Origin: Diplosphaera chodatii
Taxonomy: Eukaryota; Chlorophyta; Trebouxiophyceae; Prasiolales; Stichococcaceae
Reading direction: 5' to 3'
Length of the DNA: 64,000 nucleotides
Assembly: GCA_032358165.1 (NCBI GenBank)
Contig: JAALGY010000059.1
Location: 372,001 to 436,000, forward strand
The stretch's first letter is position 1. Every line of letters starts with the position of its first letter. Both the position numbers and the translations under genes were made by a program. The notes under the pieces were generated by a model. That model made no database searches, was not told where the DNA came from, and was given only the letters and a program-made list of their open reading frames with translations. Below are positions 45,677 to 55,416 of this stretch, piece by piece.

Positions 45677-46350
45677 AAGTGTGCTGTCGGTCATGTTTGA
45701 TGGGCGCGATGATGCACACCATCTGTTTGGCCGCCGGCCAAGTGCTGATAGATGTCACTTGCGGTGCCTTACTGCAAGAGACCGACTTGGCGTGCACTCG
45801 ATACAACAGACAGCCGGACCATGCAAACCAAATCTCGCTGTCATTGTCCTAATGTGCCATACAGCATGGCTGCATACTGGCATGCCAGCTGCAGAGCAGT
45901 GTTGCTCGAAAAAAGCCAAGCATGTACATATGTATGTGCACGCACGTCGGCAGCGTCACCGAGGCAACTTGCTAGCGAGTCACAGAGCCTTATCTCGAAG
46001 AAGGAAGACGACCATGCTGCTGTAAGGCTGATGTCATTTGTGGGTGTGTTGCCATGTGTCAACAGGGCACCAGGAGAGCAAGGCACATGGTCACACCAAG
46101 TCCGCTACACGACTACAGCCCAGCATGCATGGCATGGCATGGCTCACGTGCCTCTTGGTGCATGCATATGCATGCAGAACGTTCTGCAGTTGCTGCAGCC
46201 GCATCATCATGTGCAGATGCCTCCATGATGCTGCTCAATACTAGAGGTCTCACTCTTTGGCCTTCTGGTGCTGCACCGAAAGTTCTGCGACATACAAGAA
46301 GGCGACGGATCGCATCGAGCTGCTTTCGTATACGGTGCTGCACAGCGCGC
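45677..46350. other. Spacer between PARP-type and NAT genes
   Basis: About 670 bp, probably the promoter region of the N-acetyltransferase. It contains an 18-bp perfect palindrome at 46159. Confidence 0.4.
46159..46176. repeat. 18-bp perfect palindrome TGCATGCATATGCATGCA
   Basis: The sequence equals its own reverse complement and lies 175 bp before the NAT start codon. It contains two CATGCA (RY-type) cores. A protein-binding role is speculative, because TGCATGCA-like words are common across the window. Confidence 0.8.
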
Positions 46351-48433
46351 ATGGCGACGCTGCAGCCACTGCAGCTTGATGAGTACTTCGACAGAATACA
46401 GTGGCCATCAGAAGTCAGGGGCGGTGACGCTCCAGCTGCTGCTGACCTTCCGTTGCTGCGGCGCCTCATTTCGCAGCACCAGCGCAGCGTTCCGTTTGAG
46501 AATCTATCACTGGCGAGGGGCTCGGGGCGCACATGAGGCAGTGCAAACCAACGCACGGTGCCTGAGGTGCTATACCTCCACGTACCGCAGGCCTTTCAAC
46601 ATGGCGCAGCATGGCTTGTATTGCAGGTGCATCCAGTGGCAAAGCAGCAGGACGGCGGGAAGATCCAGACCGATCTTGAAGGTGTCTTCGACAAGCTCGT
46701 CACGAGAAGGAGGTGACAGACTTTGAGCCTCTGCAGTCAGCCGCGCACCCACCGCATGCTGATGCAAATCATCTGCAGCACAGATGTGCTTCAACAAACG
46801 AGCTCCTGCTGTTGCTGTGGATCTCATGCAGCAGCGGCTGTGCCGCAGGGGCGGCTACTGCTTCGAGCAGAACTCGCTGTTCGCCGCGGTGCTCCGGACG
46901 CTCGGCTTTGAACTGTACACCACGGCCGCGCGGGTGTACTCTTTTGGCAAGGAGCCCTCACACCCCGACGAGGTCAGTCTGCACACAGGGCGATGCTGGT
47001 TCGGTTCTGAGCACACTGTCAAGTCCAGTGTGACGCCTGCTTCACAGGGTCAACGACCCATCTTGCATGTGCGCAGGTGCCGCTGAATGGTTTCGACCAC
47101 CAGCTGACGCTGGTGCGCCCCTGGCTGCGCATGCATGTCGGCGCCAAACCCTCTGCTGCGTGCTGGATCGAACGTGCCTGAAGAGCTGCTGTCCGATGCC
47201 AACCGCAGCCAAGGTGGCCGTCATGTCGGTGCGCATGTCTACGGTGCAAGAACCTGATGCCTGGATACACTGCACAGGTGCGTCTGGAGGGCCAGTGGTG
47301 GGCGGCAGACGTGGGGTTTGGGTCCCAAGTGCCGCGGCAGCCGGTGCCATTGAAGACTGCAGACCACGAGTCAGCACCCGAGCAGTCAGGTATGTACATG
47401 ACCTGAAGTATTGTATGGATTGAGTGTTGCGTATCGCCCGACACAGAGTGCTGTCTTGGTTCATGCAAGTCTGTGTGGTGATCGAGGGCGCAATACTCAG
47501 GCCCATAACCTCCGTGCCTTGCTGCTTGCATCCCAACTGAAACCTGCCGCCTCTTTGCTCGTGCAAACAGATTCGCAGCACCGGGTGCGGCGGGGCATTG
47601 TGGGCAGCAGGAAGCAGCCGAGTGAGCCACGTCGCCAACAGAGCGAGGGCTGGTACATGCAGGTTAGGGCATGTGTATCACAGGGGCACAGTCATGTGTA
47701 TGCGAATGTCGGTGCACTGACCTAGGATTTGCTACCATTGTGCATGGCGCCACACAGCCAGAAGAAAGCATGGATCAGATGTGGTGCAGGCATGGTCAAA
47801 ATCTCAGCGTCAGTGGGAGTACCTGTACTTCTTCACTGAGGTGGAGTTCACACTAAACGACTACAGGTGCCGAATGTGTCGATGCTGCCGCTGAGTACTG
47901 GTCAAATTCACATTTTGAAAGCACACTCAACTTGTCGCACGAGCGCAACAGGATGGCCAACTTCTACACATCTACACACCCGGACATGTTCTTCACAAAG
48001 GCGAGCCAGTCAGGCTGCGATGACTGGCACTGTATCCCACCCTCGTCGAAGCACTCCCAGCTGCCTTCGCTCCGGCTTGTTTGCCGCCATGTGATCACGC
48101 TCCATGAGTGTACAGGACGCCGTGGCCTGCATCTTCACGGGCTCGGGCCGAGTGACGCTGAACAACACCACACTGAAGGTGGTCTGCGGGGTTTGGCGAG
48201 CGCACAGCTCCAAGAGGCAGCGCACGCGCTGTAGTGAGCACGCGTGCCTCACGCACGGGCTTCGGTACCAGAAGCATCACAAGATGGTCACAACACCGCT
48301 TGTCCTGCCGGGAACATAGGTGTACGAGCAGCAGTCAGCTGAGGGGCCTTTGGAGGTGACGGAGCAGCGGGAGCTGGCGTCAGACGAGGAGCGCGACGCT
48401 GCACTCGAGCAGTACTTTGGCATCAGCTTCTGA
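46351..48433 (+). CDS. Arylamine N-acetyltransferase
   Basis: Ten exons (46351-46512, 46627-46712, 46849-46972, 47077-47112, 47278-47389, 47571-47662, 47790-47866, 47952-48000, 48116-48178, 48320-48433) join in phase to 304 residues, normal for the family. Landmarks: LQLDEYFDRIQWP, LISQHQRSVPFENLSL, LEGVFDKLVTRRR/GGYCFEQNSLFAAVLRTLG with the catalytic Cys, GFDHQLTLVRLEGQWWAADV with the catalytic His (FDH) and Asp (ADV), NDYR/MANFYTSTHPDMFFTK and CIFTGSGRVTLNNTTLK. The enzyme transfers acetyl (or another acyl) from CoA to arylamines, arylhydroxylamines or hydrazines through an acetyl-Cys intermediate. Cys, His and Asp of the triad are all present, so activity is expected. Two introns (after 46512 and after 48000) need GC donors (GCGAGG, GCGAGC). 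The family is not typical of land plants. Confidence 0.93.
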
Positions 48434-49133
48434 GAGTACGCGGCAGCAGTGGCCATTGCCCATGGCGTATGTGATGATGCAGAAGCCCGCAGGTCATTGT
48501 TTGGGATTGACTTGCTGTGAGCACGTGAATAACCACCGAAGTTGAGGAATCGTTGGAGCCCTACTTGCAACTTGATGCTGATTTGGAGTGATGCGAAGTA
48601 GACGTGGACTGTATATATATGAAGGCGACTGTGCTGGTGTGAACTGTGATTACCAATCATTCTTCTGCTTGCAAGTTTTCAGAACCACAGCATTGGTGCA
48701 CCTGATCAACGTGAAGTGCCAGTTGTAAGCAAAGAGCAACGGGCAGCATGAACAAGAAACCACATCTACAGAAGCCCTTGCGAACAGAGATGCTGCAACT
48801 ACAATGTTTGGCTGCAAGACCATGCACATACATGACGTTCAACAGGGCCAAAGTGACAGGCGCTTGCTCCTGCCGTGCAAGGTTGGCTGCTCAAGAGATC
48901 CTAGCAACCTTGCTCGACAACGTCGCAAGCACCGCCGCCGACCTACAATTGCTACAAAATTTGGGGCTGGCACTTGTGAGCCGTAGCTGGCCAGACGAAG
49001 CAGATCTCGACGGAGCCTGCAAAAAGGCCAGGATTCCCTGCTGTCTCCCCTGCGCCACCGCTCCTGCCGAGTGGGACGTGGCAGCGAGCCTCCACAGCTA
49101 CAATCAGGGCTTGACCTGGCTCTTTGGCAGCCG
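48434..49133. other. Convergent 3' region, NAT / WD40 gene
   Basis: About 700 bp between facing stop codons. A plus-strand open frame overlaps it but shows no family features. Confidence 0.45.
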
Positions 49134-52100
49134 TCAAGACCCGTCTGCCTCTTCCATGGCCTCCGCCGCCGCTGCAATGGCCATTTGCTCGCCGCCGATG
49201 GCTGCTGCAGGGTGGGCCCACTGAGGCGGGCTCTCGCCACTGCCGCCGCCGCCGCCGCCGCCACCATGGCCTGGCCTGCCGTCATCGCCCCAAGGATCAC
49301 ACCTGGGCATCAATGGCTCATACCTCAGGGACACATCATGCACAGGCCAACCAGCCCATTGCGATGGACCCCACGCCAAGGCATCATGGAATCTGTTGAA
49401 AGCTATTGAAACATTCGTGACGACATACATTCTTACAATGCTGCGACAACGACGATGTGTATGAGCAACAGGCGCCAGGGACGCCCACCAGCTGCCGCCC
49501 AGCGTGGGCTGGCGCAGGGGGTCAGCCAGGCGGTACTCCAGCAGGCTGCTGTACGTGAGGTCGGCGACCGCGAAGAAGAAGCGGTCGCCGTCCGGGCTGA
49601 AGGCGATGCCGGAGATCTCGCCGAACAGGTCAATCTGCACGCGGAACACCATGCCAAATTACAACCTGTAATCGACGCTGCTCTGTGAGCAGCATAATGT
49701 CACCAAGATGCTGCCCACCCCGGCACGCTGACACAGGTCGCCCACGACCTCAGAATGCTGCACAGAGCGCAGCTGCCAGGAACTGCGCAGCCCTAACCCC
49801 TGAGTCCCCCTCCCAGGACCGCACCTCCTGCGCCTGCTCATAGCCCTCGCGCGCGTCGTACAGCGTGATGAAGTCCGCCGGCTCGGCGACCGCCAGCACC
49901 CGGCCGCAGGGGCTGTACCGCAGCGAGCGGATCGCGCCGATGCGGCCCCTCAGCACCGCCACGCTGCCGCGCCCCGCCATGCGGATGTCCCACACCCGGG
50001 TGGTGGTGTCCTGCAGCGGCAATGGCCACCCGGCCAGTCAGCTGCATATGTGAGCAGGGAGCCCTTGGGCGGAGCTTCACAACTGCCTTCAAGGTGTGGC
50101 GACACGTGTGCAGATGAGGCGCAACCCAGGAATGAGCGCCTGACAGCATTTCATGATGCGGGGTAGCGCATATGCCTACCTGGTTCCCGGTGGCAAAGCA
50201 GTTGCCGTCGGGGTGCCACGCCACCGCGAAGCTGTAGTCGAAGTGCCCCTTCAGGGTGGCCGCCACCTGCGCCTCAAATTGCTCACTACTCAAATGGCCA
50301 TGGCCGGACAGGCCAGGGTTTTCCAAGGAGATGAGGCAATGTGAGCCTGCTGATGCCGGCATAAGGCTACCGGCCATGGGCAGACCTATATATATGTGAC
50401 GATGTCAACAAGGCAGCACCTTGCCGGTGGTCCAGTCCAGCAGCAGGGCCTCGGGCGCATCGCCAACGACAGCTGTCAGGGGCCCGCCGCCCGGCTGCAC
50501 CACGCCGAAGTTGACTGCCCACGGGCACTCCACCCGGCTGCAGGCACACGTGAGGGCAGTCATGCACGCCTACAGCTACACAAAGTGCCCAGCTGGAGCC
50601 ATGGCTGCACCCAGCACCGCCCAGCAGGTTGCCCGCTGGCACAAGCCTGCCGGCTGCGCCTGCCAGCTCGTGTGCTCCAATAGCAGTGCTTGCCCGTCAT
50701 CAGTGCCACCAGCAGACTCGAGGACATTTGCTGCATGCACGCGTGGATCAGTGCAATGCTGTCCGGCACGAGCAGCATCTGCTCAGCATGAAGGAGGTTC
50801 AGAGAGTTCAAGGTGAACCCTGCACCTGATGCACTTGAGGCTGGCGGCGTCGAAGACGCGCAGCATGTTGTCGTTGTTGCTGGCCATGACGCGGGCGGCG
50901 CCGCCCCGGTCCCGGAACACCTCCAGCCCGTTGGTGATGGCGTTGTCGCTGGACGTGACGCGCGTGCTGCAGGGCACAAGTTGAAACTGTATGCAGCGTC
51001 AAGCCAGCATCTGAGTAGGTCCAGGCGGTCCAGGGCACCGCTCTGTATATGCGAGACGGGAGCAAGGAGTTAGCTCGCAACCCTTTGAGGCACAGGCTTC
51101 ACAGGCTTAAACAGATGGAATGTGCAGCCTGGCAGAAGGTATAAGCAGCACGCTTGCTATAGACAGGCAGACACATAGACCTGGCCATGAACCAAGGATC
51201 AGGTGTGATTGCGCACGCAGCCAGGGGCTTGGGCGACTGCAGGTTGCGGATGGCCAGCTCGCCGGTGAAGCCGCCGGCCGCCACCAGCCCGCACCCCGTC
51301 GCCATGGTGGACACCTGTATCCGCCCCAGCGCCGCGCCCATCATCGGGCCCCCCCGCAGGTCCATCACCTGCAATGGCGCCAATCATGGCCTGTTTGAGC
51401 CCTTGTGTCTTGGACATGTCGACTGATATCCTGCTCCTACCTACAGGTGTTGCAGTATGCAACGGCAAAGCAAAAGCGCTGCCAAGTGCACTGGTCAAGA
51501 CTGCCAGTGGCATCTCATGGTTGTCCAAGAAGGCCAGCAAGCTGTGGCGGCTCCTGCATACACGCAGCGCATGAGCTCTGCACCCACCTGCGTGATCTGC
51601 CGGTTGATGGTGGACCAGTGGTTGATGCAGCTGTCCAGCATCACGTACACGTCGTGCGATGAGGTCGCCCACACCAGGTTGCGCAGCTGGAAGTGCACGA
51701 TGGTGGTGTGCACCGCGCGGTAGTTGCGCCAGAAGTCCAGCAGCCGCGCCGTCTGCGTCGAGCGGCAAACATCATCATTGAAATGGTGCCCTGGTCTGGT
51801 ATCGAGAATCCAGGCAGCAGGTCCATAACAGCGCTCGGCACCTGAGTTGCTTGCTAGGCTACTGGTGCCAGCAGGCTACTGGTGCTGCACAGGTTGCCTC
51901 GGGGCCTGGTGACTTCCCGGATTCCATTGCTTGCCAGCGGCATCAACGCTCACGGCAACGCATTGCAGCAATAGCAATGATGGGCGCAAGCTCTGCAAAG
52001 GGCATCCGGGTATCCCATGCGACTCTGAATCATCATCAAACTGCAGCCCCGCGACATGGCGGCCCTCTCACCCGCGGGGGCTGGCCGCAGACGCCCCACA

Positions 52101-52720
52101 TCGCCTCCAGCTTCTTCATGCCCGCCTCCACGTCCTGCTCCAGATTGGTGTAGTTGTTGTAGCTGCCCAGCCGCGTCTCCCGGTACTGCTGGCGCGTGAA
52201 GTTGAGGCGGTCCCAGGGGATGCCCTGCGGGTCCTTCCCCGCTGCGTGCTGCGCCGCCGTGGTGTCCAGCTCATCCTCCTCCTCGTCCGTGAAGACCTGC
52301 CGCAGGGCAGTGGTGATGATCACAGGGCACCGCCGTGATGGAGGGGCACAGAGTGTCCGGTCAGCAGTATGCCACCCGGAGCACCCGGGGAGCATGGGGC
52401 GTGATGCTTGCAACATTCGTTCGCACTTGAAAGCAATACATTAGCGCACAGCTGCCTTGCTGGATGCTCAGTTGACGCATGAGTCATGTGCGCTGGCCGC
52501 GCACTGTGCCGTGTGCATCTGGCTGACTGCGTCCGCTTGTAGGCAGCTGCATCCCTACGACACGTCCCATATGCTTTTAACAGGGTCTCATAGCGCGTTA
52601 CCAGCCCCGCTGACCGGTCGTGCAGCTCACCTCGACTGTGTCAGCATCTGAGTCGTCCTCATGCCATTGCTGGGGACGCTCAGCAGGCTCAGGGGGGCGC
52701 CTGGCCAACACCTCGGCCAT
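49134..52720 (-). CDS. WD40-repeat protein of the DUF2415 family
   Basis: Nine exons on the minus strand (52720-52631, 52296-52072, 51752-51588, 51368-51217, 50966-50826, 50537-50420, 50266-50180, 50010-49825, 49634-49134) join in phase to about 554 residues. The N-terminus is acidic (MAEVLARRPPEPAERPQQW, then DDSDADTVE). It is followed by the family segment GIPWDRLNFTRQQYRETRLG/SYNNYTNLE known from plant and yeast members. Propeller blades are visible as LRNLVWATSSHDVYVM, VSTMATGCGLVAAGGFTGEL, VMASNNDNMLRVFDAASLK, HFDYSFAVAWHPDGNCFATG, RVWDIR, IGAIRSLRYSPCGRVLAVAE and ISGIAFSPDGDRFFFAVAD. It is presumably a protein-interaction scaffold; the family's function is poorly known. The C-terminal extension past about 49480 contains a poly-Gly run and may partly be intron or UTR, since homologues usually end soon after the last blade. 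Confidence 0.88.
49242..49262. repeat. (GCC)7 run, poly-Gly in the WD40 gene reading frame
   Basis: Seven GCC units on the plus strand read as consecutive Gly codons in the minus-strand C-terminal extension of the WD40 protein. Confidence 0.85.
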
Positions 52721-53204
52721 GCTGGTAGATGCTTGCTACATTGTTGTCAGGTTTGTGACGGACGCAAGTCGACTGTCCAGATGTCGCTTGCTGTGCTTAG
52801 CTTGGACCACTGATGTTCTCTGTGCAAGACTACACTGCACGCATTTGACAGTGCTCCGCTGCTTACACGTGTGTTCCGCTGCTCATTGTTGGCTGTGAAC
52901 GAGCGAAGATGGAAACTTGCACGGCAGCACGAGCTCTGGCAGTGCATCGCCAGCTGCCTAGCAAAACCCGGATCACCTCTGTGGCAGTCCGCATGTGAGC
53001 TGCAACCCACAACCTTGCAGAGGCATGGCTTTGTCCACCAGACTGTGCTAGCCCGATCTCTGCGCGCACCGTGGCTGATCACAGATTGTGTGCTGACTGT
53101 GCCGGTCTGCCTCGTGTGCCTGAGCGCCCGCACAGCAGCAGCAAATCCACTCCTGAGGTGCGCCGTCCCCAGTACTGCCCACCCATATTGCAAACTGAGG
53201 AGGC
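52721..53204. other. Spacer between SAP18 and the WD40 gene
   Basis: About 480 bp separating two minus-strand genes. It must include the SAP18 3' UTR and the WD40 promoter. Confidence 0.45.
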
Positions 53205-54643
53205 TCAGAAGACCGCAACGTCCAGGTAGTCCCCAGTCTGCAGCCGCAACACAAAAGGCATCAGCCAGGCTCCCGGCATGCTTGCGCTCACATACAATGT
53301 ACAGTGACGGTGACATCAGCGCTCGCCTGGAACTTGAGTGACCGCAGCGTCTTCACATCATCCTCTCCGACGCGAGACGAGTGCACCTGGCCCACCTGCA
53401 TAGCAGTCCGGGATCATGCCACCACAATAAGACAATGAAGCACACTTGGACAAGCAGAGGCTTTTGTCAGGCACAGTTGTGCAGTCCTACAGGCGTCTCG
53501 GGGACGCACCACACGCATGACGTTGTGGCCGCGGCGGTCGGGGTACACCAGCGCGAAGCCCATCCTGGAGGTCGGCGACCGCGCCGCCGGCTGCACCTGC
53601 AGGACGCGGTCGGCACGCCGCCTCAGCACCGCGCATGCAAGTGCTGCAGGCCAGACACCACACGCGGTGCAATGGTCACAGCACCAAGCTGCAGGGTGAC
53701 AGCACCATCATGCCAGCCCCAGCGCCAATGATCATAACATTGATGACCAGCATCTTTGCACCTCCTTCACGAGGTCGGACAGCTCCCGCAGCGTGGCGTC
53801 GGGCCAGGTGTAGATCTGCACCTCGTCGTCCAGCTCCGTGGCACGCACCCGCGCAAACTCCTCCAGCCGGTGGTGCCCGCCCAGCTTGGGGAACACGCGC
53901 AGCAGCAGCGGGCACACCTGGCGACGCAATCGCCAACAGCAGTTGTTCAGGCACTTGTTCATTCAGGGCACACGGCTGCAAATGTCCATTGGCGCTGCCA
54001 GAGGCGGGGGAAAGTGCACCCAGGCAGGCCTGCCCCAAATTCAAACGTGTCTGCGGTGGCGACAGGCCGCCTGCCAATAGCCCAGGCATCACCACCAATT
54101 TCTGACGCAGGAAACATGTGCCAAGACATCGGCACCACCGGCTGTCTCACGCATCGCCGCCTGCGCAGCGCATACACGGCTGCGCAGGCGGCAGGAGGTG
54201 CTGCTGGTGCGGTACAGCTGCTGCTCAAGAACATTAGGCACCGCCAGGCATACAAGCGGAGTGCTGAATGTCATGGCCGCGGCAGGTGCCAGTGCGGACA
54301 TGATACAGTTCCTCACCTTTGTCCTGTCGATCTCCGGCTCCGCCTTCTTGACGGGCGGCGGCGGCGGCATGGCGGGCGCCCCCGGCAGCGCCTCTGCCAC
54401 TGCCGGCGGCGGCTGCGCCTGGGGCGCGGGCTCCGCCGGGGCGGGGTCCCGGGCCGCCTCCCGCCCCGGCGGCGGCGGCCGCCGCTCATCGCCGCGGGGC
54501 CCGTGCCCGTGCTCCCGCCTGCTGGGCTCCCGCGGCCGCTCCCTTTCGTGCTCCCTTTCCCGGTCCCTGTCTCTGTGCCTGTCCCGGTCCCTGTCCCTGT
54601 CATCGGGCCGCCTGTGCGAGTCGCGGTCCCTGTGCGACGACAT
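53205..54643 (-). CDS. SAP18: SAP18 (histone deacetylase complex / ASAP splicing complex subunit)
   Basis: Five exons on the minus strand (54643-54317, 53917-53762, 53596-53510, 53395-53327, 53237-53205) join in phase to about 223 residues. The conserved SAP18 ubiquitin-like fold starts at residue 103 or so: EIDRTK/VCPLLLRVFPKLGGHH, LEEFARV, DDEVQIYTWPDATLRELSDL, VKEVQPAARSPTSRMGFALV, GEDDVKTLRSLKFQ and the conserved end TGDYLDVAVF. SAP18 links Sin3-HDAC repression and the ASAP/PSAP (RNPS1-Acinus/Pinin) exon-junction complexes in the nucleus. The first exon adds about 100 residues: an alternating Arg-Asp/Arg-Glu run (MSSHRDRDSHRR, DRDRDRHRDRDRERE) and a Pro/Ala stretch, much longer than in animal SAP18. 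The fourth intron needs a GC donor (CCAG then GCGAGC). Confidence 0.94.
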
Positions 54644-55416
54644 CTGGGCGCCGGCTGCGCGCGTGCAAGCTGCAGAGGCCGCTAAGTCCACTGGTCTCAG
54701 AGCTGATCAGTGCCCTCCCTGATGAGTGGCAAGCTGGCAAACACAGAGCGGGCACCTACCGACACAGCTGTATCGATGCTGGAAGAGACGGGCAGCAAGG
54801 GCGCTTGCTATGGCTGTGCAAAAATGCAAATCCATACAGCCTTGCAGTACACTGAAAACATTGGCATCTTAGGGCTTTGGGCACTTCCAAGCAGGGGAAC
54901 TAGCCTGCCCGCATGAGCGAGGAGCGCCACGGCAAAAGCGACCATCAGCTGCACCGTCCGTCGAGCAAAGCGCCCAGACAGCCTGTCGCAGCGATCGAAA
55001 CCCTCAGTGAGCCTTGAAACACTTGAAGCACTGTGTTGCAACAGCTGCGTGCGCTGCCCACTGCTAGAATTGTGCCCGTTCCTTCGCTTGCTGCGACGGA
55101 CTGAAGTAAGGTGCACCGTTGAAAACTGTAGGTGCTGGCCCGCGCGCCTGCCGAGCGTCGCATACAATACGTGTAGCGGCGGCGACGAAGCGTGCTATCA
55201 GCGGGAACTCTTTGTTTGAGAGACAACGAGCGAAACCCTTCCAAAGGCAGTTGTGTCAGGTGCAGCGCCGTTTCAGAGAGCTCCAGCCACTGTCCTCTGA
55301 CACATCAACAGCATGCATCCCCGCACAAGCGCGGCGGAGGCAGCTTGCTCATCTGCCGCATGCTCTCGAATTGTTCACGTGCTTCACGCGCTCTCACCAC
55401 TTGCATGCAGGCAGCG
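54644..55416. promoter_or_regulatory. Divergent promoter region, SAP18 / permease
   Basis: About 770 bp between two start codons on opposite strands, so both promoters must lie here. No core element was identified. The plus-strand frame of the permease is open back to about 55192, so its start is uncertain. Confidence 0.5.
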
